64,000 nucleotides of DNA. Origin: Bin87 sp034423115. Lineage in GTDB: Bacteria > Chloroflexota > Dehalococcoidia > Lucifugimonadales > UBA3495. Shown here one piece after another: positions 23,710 through 32,304 of the stretch; position 1 is the first letter of the stretch; each line of letters opens with the position of its first letter. The DNA lies in NCBI GenBank assembly GCA_034423115.1, contig DAOUJD010000087.1, positions 1-64,000 of the forward strand. Direction: 5' to 3'. Both the position numbers and the translations under genes were made by a program. The notes beneath the pieces are model-generated. The model was not told the DNA's origin. It made no database searches and saw nothing but the letters and a program-made list of their open reading frames with translations.

Positions 23710-24222
23710 ATGCCAAATTACACATACCGGGGCATCGTGTTGAGCGTCCCCGAGAACGATTCCGAGTACAAGGGTTACTTTGAAGCCGCCGGAGAGGGTC
23801 GCCTGGTGGTCAAGAAATGCGCCGACTGCGGACTGCTGCGCGGCGAGCCAGGTCCGGCCTGCCCGTGGTGTACGTCGATCAACTGGGAGTGGCAGCAGGT
23901 GTCGGGCAAGGGCACCATCTACTCCTATCAGGTGGTGGCGCACACGGTGATTCCCAGCTTCCGCGACCTGACGCCGTTTGCCATCGTGCTGGTGGAGTTG
24001 GACGAGCAGCGCGGTCAGCCCGACGAGTTCGACGGCTTGCGCATCACCGGGAACCTGGTGGACGCGGAATTCAACATGGAAAAGGAAGAAAACGTTGGAA
24101 TCGGCAAGCGGGTCGAGGCGGTGTTCCAACCGGTGCAGGAAGGTTTCATGCTGCCGCAATGGAGACTGATCGACGAGCCGGACCAGGGGTTCACGTGGTC
24201 GCACGAGGTGCCGGTGGGATAG
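23710..24222 (+). CDS. Zn-ribbon/OB-fold protein (DUF35)
   Basis: A 170-residue DUF35 protein. The rubredoxin-like zinc ribbon is CADCG...GEPGPACPWC, followed by an OB fold (GKGTIYSYQVVAHT, TPFAIVLVELDEQ). These proteins form complexes with thiolase or hydratase-like partners, as in steroid side-chain aldolases, binding acyl-CoA. Only 23 nt separate it from the thiolase-like gene. GGAG lies upstream of the ATG at 23710. Confidence 0.88.
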   Translation: MPNYTYRGIVLSVPENDSEYKGYFEAAGEGRLVVKKCADCGLLRGEPGPACPWCTSINWEWQQVSGKGTIYSYQVVAHTVIPSFRDLTPFAIVLVELDEQRGQPDEFDGLRITGNLVDAEFNMEKEENVGIGKRVEAVFQPVQEGFMLPQWRLIDEPDQGFTWSHEVPVG

Positions 24223-24618
24223 TCTGCGATCAGGTGGGGTGCGCTACCGAGGGCGACCCACGGGTGCCCCTACGTTTTGACGCAGTTCAGGGGCTGACTT
24301 CGGCAGGGTTGTCGCCGATGGGGAGATAGTGCACACCGGCGGATTCCAGGATTAACATTCACGTTGGGACAATCGTTGAGGCGCGCCGGGCCGGAATGGA
24401 AATCGCCGATGCCGCGAACTCAGGGTCGCCGACCGCAACCTCGCTGGGCATTCTGAGGATTGAGGCGGCTCCGGGATACTGTCGACGGTGTCGTGGTCGA
24501 AATGCGTGGGCTGCATAGCCGTGGTACCCGAGCCACCAGGGGCCAGCGAGCGCCGTCGAAAATCCCCCTTACCCCAACCCTCTCCCACCAAGGGAGAGGA
24601 AGTTTTGAGAGACTGTCG
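24223..24618. other. intergenic region with a palindromic repeat
   Basis: Between the convergent DUF35 and SnoaL-like genes I see no coding sequence. It contains one family A palindrome (24564-24599). Confidence 0.6.
24564..24599. repeat. dispersed palindromic repeat family A, copy 3
   Basis: CCCTTACCCCAACCCTCTCCC, a 4-nt loop and AGGGAGAGG: the same palindrome as at 5095, 45699 and 54793. It is 20 nt past the stop of the minus-strand SnoaL-like gene. Confidence 0.8.
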
Positions 24619-25035
24619 TCAGGACGCCGGCCGCCACATTTCGTAGCCGATTTCCTTGCTGATGAGGCCGCCACGCATTTCGAAGATGTGTACGAGGCGC
24701 ATTTCGACTTGGGTTCCCGGCTGGAGGGGCAGGTAGCCTTCGCCAGTGAGCCGGAAGCGCACGACGCTGTCGTCGACTACGCGATCCTCGGTGGCGAAGC
24801 GCTGGAGGGTCTCGAACTCAACGTCCTCCATCTTGGCGAACATCTGGGTGTAGTTGTCGGCGACGGCGCGCTTGCCCTCGAAACGAAGGCCGCGAGCGGG
24901 CGCTTCCCAGACCACGTCGTCGGTGTAGAGATCTAGGGCCGCTTCCACCTCGTTGGTAGCTTCGGAGTGGAAGTGAGCCTCGACGGCGGCGAGGTTAGCG
25001 GCGATAACGTCGGGGCTAGTGGTCGCGGAGGACAT
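24619..25035 (-). CDS. SnoaL-like/NTF2-fold protein
   Basis: A 138-residue NTF2-like alpha-beta barrel protein: HFHSEATNEVEAALDLYTDDVVWEAP, RFEGKRAVADNY, and LVHIFEMRGGLISKE match the SnoaL-like polyketide cyclase or isomerase pattern. Members bind small hydrophobic molecules, and the substrate here is unknown. GGAG sits 10 nt upstream of the ATG at 25035. It diverges from the acetamidase gene. The long open frame continuing upstream on this strand is antisense to the acetamidase and not coding. Confidence 0.8.
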   Translation of the reverse strand: MSSATTSPDVIAANLAAVEAHFHSEATNEVEAALDLYTDDVVWEAPARGLRFEGKRAVADNYTQMFAKMEDVEFETLQRFATEDRVVDDSVVRFRLTGEGYLPLQPGTQVEMRLVHIFEMRGGLISKEIGYEMWRPAS

Positions 25036-25065
25036 GGCGGCTACTCCTCTCAATAGTGGGGTTTC

Positions 25066-25094
25066 TTGACACGTTCGGGGGCCGTCGATAGCAT
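25066..25094 (+). promoter_or_regulatory. sigma70-type promoter of the acetamidase gene
   Basis: TTGACA (25066-25071), 17-bp spacer, TAGCAT (25089-25094), 46 nt before the start at 25141. Its position rules out the longer in-frame start at 25066. Confidence 0.7.
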
Positions 25095-25140
25095 CCGGCG
25101 AGGCGGCCACTGGAACAGCGCGGCCGGGAGGGAAAACCCG

Positions 25141-26250
25141 ATGCAGAGCATTACGATAGACCGTAGCAAGCCCCTTCGCGAGGAGTCTAACACAGGGCAT
25201 AACCGCTGGCATCCGGACATTTCGCCGGTGGTGGAAGTGGACGAGGGAGAGGAGGTGGTGATGGAGACGCGGGACGCCTTCGACGGGCAGATGCGTCCGG
25301 GCATTACAGAGGCGGACTTTGGCGGCATGGATGCCGGCGTGATTCATCCGCTGACGGGTCCGGTGGCGGTGAAGGGCGCGGAGCCGGGCGACCTGCTGGA
25401 GGTGGAGTTCGTGGACATCCAGCCGCAACCCTATGCGTTTAGCGTCATTTTCCCAGGGTTTGGGTTCCTGCGGGACGTGTTCACAGAGCCTTTCATGGTG
25501 CATTGGAGCATCTCCGACGGGTACGCGACGTCGGAGCAGATACCGGGGGTTCGGGTGCCGGGAGCGTCGTTTATGGGGGTGTCGGGTGTCGCACCGTCGC
25601 ATGCGCAGTTGGAGGCGTGGACGCGACGAGAGGCTGAGTTGGCGGAGCGAGGCGGAGTGGCGTTGCCGCCGGACGTGGGCGGCGCCGTTCCAGAGTCGGG
25701 TGCTGGCGCGACCCACGGGATCCGCACGCTGCCGCCCCGGGAGAATGGCGGCAACTTTGACGTCAAGCAGCTTTCCACGGGCGCCAAGCTGATGCTTCCG
25801 GTAGCTGCGGACGGAGCGCTGTTCTCGACAGGGGACGGGCACTTTGCACAGGGCGACGGCGAGGTGTGCGTGACGGCGGTGGAGATGGGAGCGACCTGTA
25901 CGGTGCGGTTCCGAGTGCTGAAGGGCGAGGCGGAACGGCACAACATACGATGGCCGCGGTTCAGTAGGGAGGACTACTACATCGCGCCCGAGTGGGCCGC
26001 GCCGCGACGGTTCATCGCGACCATGGGTATGCCGGTTACCGACGACGGAGTGAACGACGGGGAAAATGTGACGCTGGCCTGCCGCAACGCCATTCTGAAC
26101 ATGATCGACCTGTTGCAGGAGCGCGGGTTCAGCCGTAACCAAGCCTACGTGATTTGCAGCGTAGGGGTGGACCTGAAGGTGAGCAACGTGGTGGACGTGC
26201 CGAACTATACGGTGTCGGCGTTCTTGCCGGAGGACTTGTTTGTGGGGTAG
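25141..26250 (+). CDS. acetamidase/formamidase family protein
   Basis: A 369-residue FmdA/AmdA-type amidohydrolase expected to release ammonia from a short amide. Characteristic segments are HNRWHPDISPVVEVDEGEEV, NPLTGPVAVKGAEPGDLLEV-like (HPLTGPVAVKGAEPGD), GGNFDVKQLSTGAKLMLPV and STGDGHFAQGDGEVC. The ATG at 25141 has GGGAGG 10-15 nt upstream and a promoter at 25066-25094. It stands alone, divergent from the SnoaL-like gene. Confidence 0.88.
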   Translation: MQSITIDRSKPLREESNTGHNRWHPDISPVVEVDEGEEVVMETRDAFDGQMRPGITEADFGGMDAGVIHPLTGPVAVKGAEPGDLLEVEFVDIQPQPYAFSVIFPGFGFLRDVFTEPFMVHWSISDGYATSEQIPGVRVPGASFMGVSGVAPSHAQLEAWTRREAELAERGGVALPPDVGGAVPESGAGATHGIRTLPPRENGGNFDVKQLSTGAKLMLPVAADGALFSTGDGHFAQGDGEVCVTAVEMGATCTVRFRVLKGEAERHNIRWPRFSREDYYIAPEWAAPRRFIATMGMPVTDDGVNDGENVTLACRNAILNMIDLLQERGFSRNQAYVICSVGVDLKVSNVVDVPNYTVSAFLPEDLFVG

Positions 26251-26261
26251 AGGGCAGCCGG

Positions 26262-26672
26262 TCAAGGGGTCCAATCGTCCCGACTCAACCATAATTCGAT
26301 GCGGTCGCGGTAAAGCCGGGCGATGAAGGGCGCGGGGTTGTTGCGCAAGAACTCGATGATCTGATCGCGCAGGCTCAAGAATATCTGGGCCATTTCCTGC
26401 CGGGTCCCGCTGGCCCGAAGAATAATCACGTGCCCGCCGTGAAGCATAACCGCGTCGCGTTCCGGTTGGTTGTACCGGATATCTCGGTCGTGGGTGATTA
26501 TCACCCAGCCCCTTCGTGCGGCCAACGGTATCCAGTCTATATCCTTTGTCCCCACGTTATGGTGGTCAAGCAATATTTCAACAGGGATACCGGCGTCCCG
26601 CAGAGTATCTGGAAAAACAACCGTGCCCAAGTTCTCGTCGACAAATAAAGTGATATCAGATGGCCATTTCAT
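26262..26672 (-). CDS. DUF5615 PIN-like protein (putative toxin)
   Basis: A 136-residue DUF5615 or Mut7-C-like PIN-fold protein: FVDENLG near the N-terminus, WIPLAARRGWVIITHDRDIR and a Gly-Gly segment (HGGHVIILRASGT) are the family signature and carry the acidic residues. Such proteins are typically encoded with DUF433 antitoxin-like partners, as here; the start at 26672 overlaps the DUF433 gene by 17 bp. Probably a ribonuclease toxin, by analogy. Confidence 0.8.
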   Translation of the reverse strand: MKWPSDITLFVDENLGTVVFPDTLRDAGIPVEILLDHHNVGTKDIDWIPLAARRGWVIITHDRDIRYNQPERDAVMLHGGHVIILRASGTRQEMAQIFLSLRDQIIEFLRNNPAPFIARLYRDRIELWLSRDDWTP

Positions 26673-27234
26673 ACCGCACGGCTTCTTCGATTTTCGCCAG
26701 CTCAATGCGGAAGTCTTCAGCCAGTTCCATAAGTGGCTCTCCGGCTTTGACAAATTTGGCGATTGTGCGCGTGGTTACACCTGTGCCAGTGATCACTGGT
26801 CGCCCGAATTTGACCCCCGGATCAATCGCGACCAGTTTAGGGTCTTCTCGACCGAATCCACGGGTGAACGGATAGAACCGTATCGGCACTCCATCGCTGT
26901 CGTACTCGATGCGATTGGTGCAGAAGTCCGCCTTTGCAGAATAGTGTCGCTCCGACGCAAAACTGCCGTGCTTTGCGTTCAGGACGCTTGTCAGCAGTTC
27001 TTTGGTTGGCGTTTCGCGATTCCGACGCAGAGACGACAGGACAAAGATTTCCACCAAGTTGGTGAAGGAGAGGGCCGTGGGATCGGACCCTGCCGCTTGC
27101 ACCAGCGGTTTTTCGCCCTCTGAATCCTTTGAAGCAGAGGTCGTTACCCAACGGCGCACCGTTGACACGGGCAGACCCAGGTACCGGGCACATTCCGGTA
27201 CTGAGTACAGCGGAACGTGCCTCGGGTCGTCCAT
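26656..27234 (-). CDS. DUF433 protein with MerR-like helix-turn-helix (putative antitoxin)
   Basis: A 192-residue protein. The N-terminus (PLYSVPECARYLGLPVSTVRRWV) is a MerR/excisionase-like HTH, and the C-terminus holds the DUF433 domain (VKFGRPVITGTGVTTRTIAKFVKAGE...LAEDF). It is the likely antitoxin and autoregulator of the downstream DUF5615 gene. Its ATG shares one base with the stop of the upstream CoA-transferase (TAATG), so it is translated as part of that operon. Confidence 0.8.
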   Translation of the reverse strand: MDDPRHVPLYSVPECARYLGLPVSTVRRWVTTSASKDSEGEKPLVQAAGSDPTALSFTNLVEIFVLSSLRRNRETPTKELLTSVLNAKHGSFASERHYSAKADFCTNRIEYDSDGVPIRFYPFTRGFGREDPKLVAIDPGVKFGRPVITGTGVTTRTIAKFVKAGEPLMELAEDFRIELAKIEEAVRYEMAI

Positions 27235-28547
27235 TAGATGATGCCGCCTTCGGCGTAGAGGAGCATTTGGGAGTTGGTGAGGCCGAGTTCGCCCTGGAGG
27301 ATCTCGGAGTTGTGCTCGCCGATGAGCGGGGCGCGACGGCTGATGCGCCACGGCGAGCCGTTATACAGCATGGCCGGACCCGGGTAGGTGAAGGTGCGGC
27401 CGAGTTCGGGGTGCTCGATCTCTTTGAAGAATTCGCGGTCGGTCAGATGGTCGTCGCCGACGATTTCGTCCATGCTGCGGATGGCGCCCCAGGGAAAATC
27501 GCGCTGCTGTCCGCCGTGGAATGAGTCCATGAGCGTGGAGTTCATGAAGAAGTTCTTCATCACGTCCACGATGTGGTCGTTCTCGGCGGCGATGACCTCG
27601 GGGTTCTGATACCGCTCGTCGACGAGATCTTCGGCCATGCCGGACTGGTCGAACCAGTCTGCCAGCAGCTTGAGGCGCGCGGGAGTCAGGTTGGTGCCGG
27701 AGCGGGTGGTGTTGAGCCAACCGCCGTCGCCGGTGGGGAACTGGATGGCCGGGGACATGTCGGGCGCGGCGTGGCGTCCGGTGTGCCGCTGCACCACCTC
27801 ACCAGTGGAGAGGTAAATGGCGATGGCTCCCTCGGTGGTGAGGGCGCAGGCCTCGTGGATAGAGGCGTCGATGTACTGGCCCTCTCCACTCAGGAAGCGA
27901 TAGTACAGAGCGGCCATGAGGCCGATGTAAGCGTAGTGGGCGCCGATGTGCCACGAGTTGCCCCCGCCGGGCGCGATGGGGGGCGGGTTGGGCACGTCGA
28001 CGTCGTCATAGCCGGAGGATGCCATCTGACCGCCGCCGGCCATCTGAGTAATGTCGCTGCTGACGTAGTCGCGCCAGGGGCCGGTCTGACCGTAGGGAGT
28101 CAGCGAGCACATGATCAGGCCGGGGTTGTCGGCGGACAGAGTGTCGTAGCCGAGGCCTAGGGACTCCAGGTAGCCGGGTTTGCGACTTTCCAGCACGATG
28201 TCCGCGGTGGCGGCCAGTCGCTTGAATATCTCCTGCCCTTGCTGGGTCTCCAAGTTCAAGGTGATGCCGCGCTTGGAGGTGTTGTAGTGCCAGAATGACA
28301 GGCTGCGCTCTCGGTGGGGCACGTCATCCATGAACGGACCGAAGTTGCGGCAGGCCTCGCCTCCGGGCGGCTCGATCTTGATCAGGTCGGCACCGTTGTC
28401 GGCCATGAGCTTGCCGCAGAACTGGCCTCTTTCGTCGCAGATTTCAAGCACGCGGAGGCCGTCCAAGGCTCCTGGCAAGCTGAGGTCGGCGGGACGGGCG
28501 TCACCGATGTCCATTCCGTCCTGTTGGTTGCCGTTGGCGGATGTCAT
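27234..28547 (-). CDS. CaiB/BaiF family CoA-transferase
   Basis: A 437-residue family III CoA-transferase, moving CoA between carboxylic acids. It shows the family opening LDGLRVLEICDERGQFCGKLMADNGADLIKIEPP, KRGITLNLETQQGQ, VLESRKPGYLESLGLGYD and the PYGQTGPWRDY loop. It overlaps the upstream paralogue by four bases (ATGA) and runs into the DUF433 gene. Two adjacent CaiB-type genes suggest either a heteromer or two steps of one catabolic route. Confidence 0.93.
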   Translation of the reverse strand: MTSANGNQQDGMDIGDARPADLSLPGALDGLRVLEICDERGQFCGKLMADNGADLIKIEPPGGEACRNFGPFMDDVPHRERSLSFWHYNTSKRGITLNLETQQGQEIFKRLAATADIVLESRKPGYLESLGLGYDTLSADNPGLIMCSLTPYGQTGPWRDYVSSDITQMAGGGQMASSGYDDVDVPNPPPIAPGGGNSWHIGAHYAYIGLMAALYYRFLSGEGQYIDASIHEACALTTEGAIAIYLSTGEVVQRHTGRHAAPDMSPAIQFPTGDGGWLNTTRSGTNLTPARLKLLADWFDQSGMAEDLVDERYQNPEVIAAENDHIVDVMKNFFMNSTLMDSFHGGQQRDFPWGAIRSMDEIVGDDHLTDREFFKEIEHPELGRTFTYPGPAMLYNGSPWRISRRAPLIGEHNSEILQGELGLTNSQMLLYAEGGII

Positions 28548-29869
28548 CGCAGGGCCTCCTCGATGTAGGGATAGCGGTCCATGGTGTTGGGCCAGAAGAT
28601 GCCGTTCTCGTAGCCGTCGAGCACCTCTTCGTGGGTCGCGCCGAGCAAGTCTTCCAGTACCTCGCGGTTATGCTGGCCGATCAGAGGAGGTGGGTTGGCG
28701 ATACGGGCCGGGGATTTGGACATCTTGAACGGGGCGTTCTGGAACTTCCAGGGGCCGAGCATGGGGTGATCCATGGGGACGTACATGTCGCGGTGGCGGA
28801 GTTGTGGGTCGTTGTCCACACGGTCCTGACTGCTCTGGACGGCCATGGCGCGGATGCCGACGGCCTGACACTTTTCGGTGAGCTCGTACTTGCCCATCGT
28901 CTTGGTCCACTTCTCGATATGCTCGTCCATCTCCTCCTGGTGGTCCAAGCGGCCGTCGATGGTGTCAAAGCGATCGTCGGCCCAGTCGGGACTGCCCATG
29001 AGCTTGACCAGTCCGTGCCATTCTTCGTCGGACAGGCAGGCGATGACGGCCCAGTCGTTGTAGCCGCACGGATCGGTCCGGTAGGCGTTGTGAGGCGCGG
29101 CGATGGGTCCGCGGTAGTTGTTGACCACCTCGGCGCCGGGCCACACGGTGCGGTTGCCGGGCGGGAAACCCTCGCGGCGGGCCTTGCGTCCGTTGACGGT
29201 CTTGTCCAGGAACGCGGGGCCGGTGAGGGTGATGCCGGTGATCATCTGGGAGAGGTCAACGTGCTGGCCCTTGCCGGTGGCGGAGCGGTGGCGCAGCGCG
29301 GTGAGGGCGCTGATCGCGCCGTACATGCCGCCGGTGTCGTCGAGATAGGACCAGCCCCAGCCGGCGGGCGGTGCGCCAGGCAGGCCGGACAGGTGGGTCA
29401 ATCCGCTGAGGGCCTGAGCCGCCGGGCCCATGGTGCCGTACCAGTGGTAGCGGCCGGTGTGACCGAAGCCAGCCATGGACACGTAGATGATGTCGGGGCG
29501 AATTTTTTTGAGCTGGTCGTATCCGAGGCCCCAGCGCTGCATGATGCGGCTGCTGAAGTTCTCGATGACCACGTCTGAAACGGAGATCAGCCGCTTGACG
29601 TAGTCCAGGCCCTCTTCGGTGCGGGTGTTGACGCTGATGCCACGCTTGTTGGCGTTAGTGTCGGCGAACTGGCCAGTGGAGTTGGGGCCAGGCTCGACGC
29701 CGGGCGGAACGGTGAACCGGTTCTGGCGCAGGGTGTCGAGGTTCAGCGGCCACTCTACTTTAATGACCTCCGCGCCGAGAGTGCCCAGCCAACGCGCGGC
29801 CCATGGCCCGGCGCGCACCCAGGTGAAATCGACGACGCGAATGCCTTGCAACGGGGTTGGCAGGGGCAT
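28544..29869 (-). CDS. CaiB/BaiF family CoA-transferase
   Basis: A 441-residue family III CoA-transferase, first gene of a minus-strand operon. Family motifs: LQGIRVVDFTWVRAGPWAARWLGTLGAEVIKVEWP, NKRGISVNTRTEEG, VVIENFSSRIMQRWGLGYD, and MAGFGHTGRY. About 440 residues is normal. The downstream paralogue begins inside its stop codon. A ribosome binding site is not obvious; the ATG at 29869 matches the usual N-terminus. Confidence 0.93.
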   Translation of the reverse strand: MPLPTPLQGIRVVDFTWVRAGPWAARWLGTLGAEVIKVEWPLNLDTLRQNRFTVPPGVEPGPNSTGQFADTNANKRGISVNTRTEEGLDYVKRLISVSDVVIENFSSRIMQRWGLGYDQLKKIRPDIIYVSMAGFGHTGRYHWYGTMGPAAQALSGLTHLSGLPGAPPAGWGWSYLDDTGGMYGAISALTALRHRSATGKGQHVDLSQMITGITLTGPAFLDKTVNGRKARREGFPPGNRTVWPGAEVVNNYRGPIAAPHNAYRTDPCGYNDWAVIACLSDEEWHGLVKLMGSPDWADDRFDTIDGRLDHQEEMDEHIEKWTKTMGKYELTEKCQAVGIRAMAVQSSQDRVDNDPQLRHRDMYVPMDHPMLGPWKFQNAPFKMSKSPARIANPPPLIGQHNREVLEDLLGATHEEVLDGYENGIFWPNTMDRYPYIEEALR

Positions 29870-29970
29870 CGGTAAGCCTCCGGTGGGGTATTGAAAACCC
29901 GAATAACAGTAGTGGTCGCAAGTTTAGGGCAAGACGGGGGCGACGGGCAACCTTGGGAGATCGGAGGGCG

Positions 29971-30725
29971 GGGCCTTTCGATGAGCGGTGTAAACCGGGT
30001 TGAGGGCATGGCTAGCGCGCGGGGGCGGGGAGGTCCCAGCGGAGGAATTTGTGGTAGCGGTCGCCGTCAATCCAGGGAAGGAGGTTGATTACGATGTCTT
30101 CAGGGTGAGGGACGTCCCCCTGGCGTCGGGCATCGTCCAGGCAGCGGCGGAGGTTGATGAAGGTGGGGAGACGGCAACCGGCTTTGACGAAGCGCTCGAT
30201 GACATCGGCGGGTTCGGGAGGTTGATCGGGATCCCAGTGGTCAGCGACGGCTTCGGCGATGCGGCGGAGCTTGATGATGGCGAGTTCGGTGGCGAACCTG
30301 CGCTTGAGGGCGTTGATGCGGCGGCGGATTTGGGAGAGAGTCATGGGGTTACCTCTGACGGGAGAGTATTTACATGGATAAAGGGGATCAACGGGATGGG
30401 CAGGATTGGGTATTGTGATGAAGTGGCGGCGATTTTTTCGATATCCCGCTCATTAACGTTCATTTCCGGTCATTTGAGTAGGGCGGCGGGAGCGGTTTTG
30501 GGGGCGATATTGGTGGTTTCGGCGGGCCGGTGGGGAGATTTGGGGGAGTGTCCTTGGGGAGTTCGGTGTTTGGATGTGGGCATTGGGATGGCTGGCAGAA
30601 TGGTGGCGGGACGGATTTGAGGCGCCAGTTAACCATGGTAAAGATGGGTAAAGAGTGGAGGAAAGGGGGAAGTGTCATAGGCAGTGGGAAAGGGCAGAGA
30701 GAGGGGATTTCCTGGAGGATTGGAA
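29971..30725. repeat. duplicated ~750-bp cassette, copy 1
   Basis: Starts near GGGC.TTTCGAT.AGCGGT and ends near GATTTCCTGGA. It is collinear with 50530-51298. The parts outside the internal 110-residue gene are also recognisably the same (GGGAGAGTATTTACATGGAT, TGGGGAGTTCGGTGTTTGGA, GGGGGAAGTGTCAT), with small indels. No terminal inverted repeats or transposase were found. Confidence 0.85.
30012..30344 (-). CDS. hypothetical 110-aa protein of the duplicated cassette
   Basis: A 110-residue protein of unknown family: helical basic N-terminus (MTLSQIRRRINALKRRF), middle with EPADVIERFVKAGCRLPTF, C-terminus PEDIVINLLPWIDGDRYHKF. It differs from the copy at 50571-50903 at 10 of 110 residues, while the flanking DNA is more diverged, which suggests selection on the protein. 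Upstream on its strand lies an ATCC..TTTATCCATGTAAATA leader. No neighbours share its direction closely. Confidence 0.6.
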   Translation of the reverse strand: MTLSQIRRRINALKRRFATELAIIKLRRIAEAVADHWDPDQPPEPADVIERFVKAGCRLPTFINLRRCLDDARRQGDVPHPEDIVINLLPWIDGDRYHKFLRWDLPAPAR

Positions 30726-31153
30726 GGCGCTGTTACGGCCACGTAGGGCTATCGCATTTAGATTTTGGACGCCCGTTACTCCGGATCAAGCCCGAGTCCA
30801 GAGGCGGGCGAATGAAGCGAGGGACCGCGAAACTGCCGATTTCAGGCACTGGATACCGGCACGCCAGAGAAGCATCTGCGACTTTCGCCGGTATGACGGT
30901 GGCCGGGAGAGCCTTATCCAAGGGCCGACAATTGAAATGCGATTGCCCTGTACGGCCAAAGGGGTTGCTTGACCCTAGTTGCGGCTGCTTCCTATACTCT
31001 TTGAAGGGTTGCGATTTGACCCTTTGGATTTCCGCATCTAATGACCGCACAATCACCGTTGGGTTGTGGATAACGGTTCGCGCCAGGCATCATACTCCGT
31101 TGCCGTTCACTGCAAATACCGGCACCGGAGAATGGGTCGCTGTATAACTGCTA
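30345..31153. other. non-coding part of the cassette and spacer
   Basis: Up to about 30725 this is the cassette leader. The rest to 31153 shows no convincing gene. Frames are open for up to 200 codons on the plus strand but look non-coding (G/W/R-rich from GGGG tracts). Confidence 0.55.
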
Positions 31154-31951
31154 ATGAGGGATGGTTACGAGATGGGACCGGATGGTATTGGGTTGATTTT
31201 CCCTAACGGATTGTCGTGGGACGCCGGATTGCAACAGTTGTGGCCGGTTTTGGTGGTGGTGCTGGGCATGGCGGCATACGCGGTGTTCGTGTTCAAGTTC
31301 TACAGGTTTGTGGCTGCGCGGGATATGTTCGGGCTGGACCTGTCGAAGAATGATCAGATGCGCGATGCGGTGGCGTGGGATTTGATTTTCCTGGTGTGGT
31401 ACCTGGTGAGGTACGTGTTTCTATTCCCGGCGTTCGCCTTCTTCTGGTTTGCGGTGCTGACGTTGATCCTGGTGTTTCTGTCCGAAGACCGAGATCTGTC
31501 AAATATTCTGTTGATCGCGATTGCGACGGTAAGCGCGATCAGGGTGTCGGCGTACTACAACGAGGAGTTGTCGCGCGACCTGGCGAAAATCCTGCCGTTT
31601 GCGGTTTTGGGCGTGTTCATCATTGACACCACCTTTTTCAACGTACAGTCATCGCTGGACACTCTGAACGAAATCAACCAACACCGGGAAACCATCGCGT
31701 ACTATCTGGTGTATCTGGTGGCGTTGGAATTTGCACTGCGGTTTGTATTCGTGGTGCTCAAGCTGATCTTTCCAGGCCGTGGGGAGCCCCCCGCTGCGCA
31801 ATCGCCGCCGGCCGCACAGGCCACAACTCCGGCGCAAGATGTGGGGGATGCCCCACGCATGGATGGCGCAGGGTCAAATGGTCGGAACACAGGGGTGGTC
31901 GGGCCGCAAGCAACTGAGCGGGAATCCGGCGCGGGGCAACGCCCAGTCTAG
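31154..31951 (+). CDS. hypothetical membrane protein
   Basis: A 265-residue protein I do not recognise, with about six hydrophobic segments: LWPVLVVVLGMAAYAVFVFKF, YVFLFPAFAFFWFAVLTLILV, NILLIAIATVSAI, ILPFAVLGVFIIDTTFF and YYLVYLVALEFALRFVFVVL. The C-terminal 60 residues are a Pro/Ala/Gly-rich low-complexity tail. The start is uncertain: 31154 or an in-frame ATG at 31172, neither with a good ribosome binding site. Its stop shares the CTAG palindrome with the convergent lipoprotein gene. Confidence 0.6.
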   Translation: MRDGYEMGPDGIGLIFPNGLSWDAGLQQLWPVLVVVLGMAAYAVFVFKFYRFVAARDMFGLDLSKNDQMRDAVAWDLIFLVWYLVRYVFLFPAFAFFWFAVLTLILVFLSEDRDLSNILLIAIATVSAIRVSAYYNEELSRDLAKILPFAVLGVFIIDTTFFNVQSSLDTLNEINQHRETIAYYLVYLVALEFALRFVFVVLKLIFPGRGEPPAAQSPPAAQATTPAQDVGDAPRMDGAGSNGRNTGVVGPQATERESGAGQRPV

Positions 31952-32304
31952 TCTCCTACAAAACGGGCCAGCAACAGACCGTCGGAAAGTTCTTCGTACC
32001 AGACGGTGACGGTCGTGCCCTGGATCTGATGATCCTTGAGGTGGCCCACCGAGACGCCGACCCATCCCTCGGACGTGAACTCCCACTGCGTGCGGTCGGC
32101 GTCGGTGATCAGGAGCACGCTGAAGTAGCGGGGATTGTCCGGTTGCGGGTCGACGCGGTCGATGTGTCCGGTTACGTGGGGAAGTTTAGGATATAGGGTG
32201 TAACCGTCCCCGTGGCCCCGGGCGTCTGATTGTTGTTCGGCTCCACAACCCAGCAACGCGGCTATCACCATCACGCTCAGCATCCACGCGCATATAGGCG
32301 TCAC
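31948..32304 (-). CDS. putative lipoprotein
   Basis: A short exported protein. A hydrophobic stretch MLSVMVIAALLGC ends in a lipobox (LLGC), followed by a polar segment and a small domain with HVTGHIDRVDPQPDNPRYFSV, QWEFTSEGWVGVSVGHLKDH and TVTVWYEELSDGLLLARFVGD, resembling an OB-like or SH3-like barrel. The start is uncertain: GTG at 32304 or ATG at 32283; the longer open frame has an implausible N-terminus. Its stop overlaps the convergent membrane protein gene by four bases. Confidence 0.55.
   Translation of the reverse strand: MTPICAWMLSVMVIAALLGCGAEQQSDARGHGDGYTLYPKLPHVTGHIDRVDPQPDNPRYFSVLLITDADRTQWEFTSEGWVGVSVGHLKDHQIQGTTVTVWYEELSDGLLLARFVGD

Noticed and set aside
24619..26292. One 557-codon minus-strand open frame spanning the acetamidase gene
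   Set aside because: Only its last 138 codons form a recognisable protein with a ribosome binding site (SnoaL-like). The rest is antisense to a clear acetamidase/formamidase gene.
30530..31147. Plus-strand frame after the first cassette
   Set aside because: Arises from GGGG-rich cassette DNA; no motif, and the matching frame in the second copy is not maintained.
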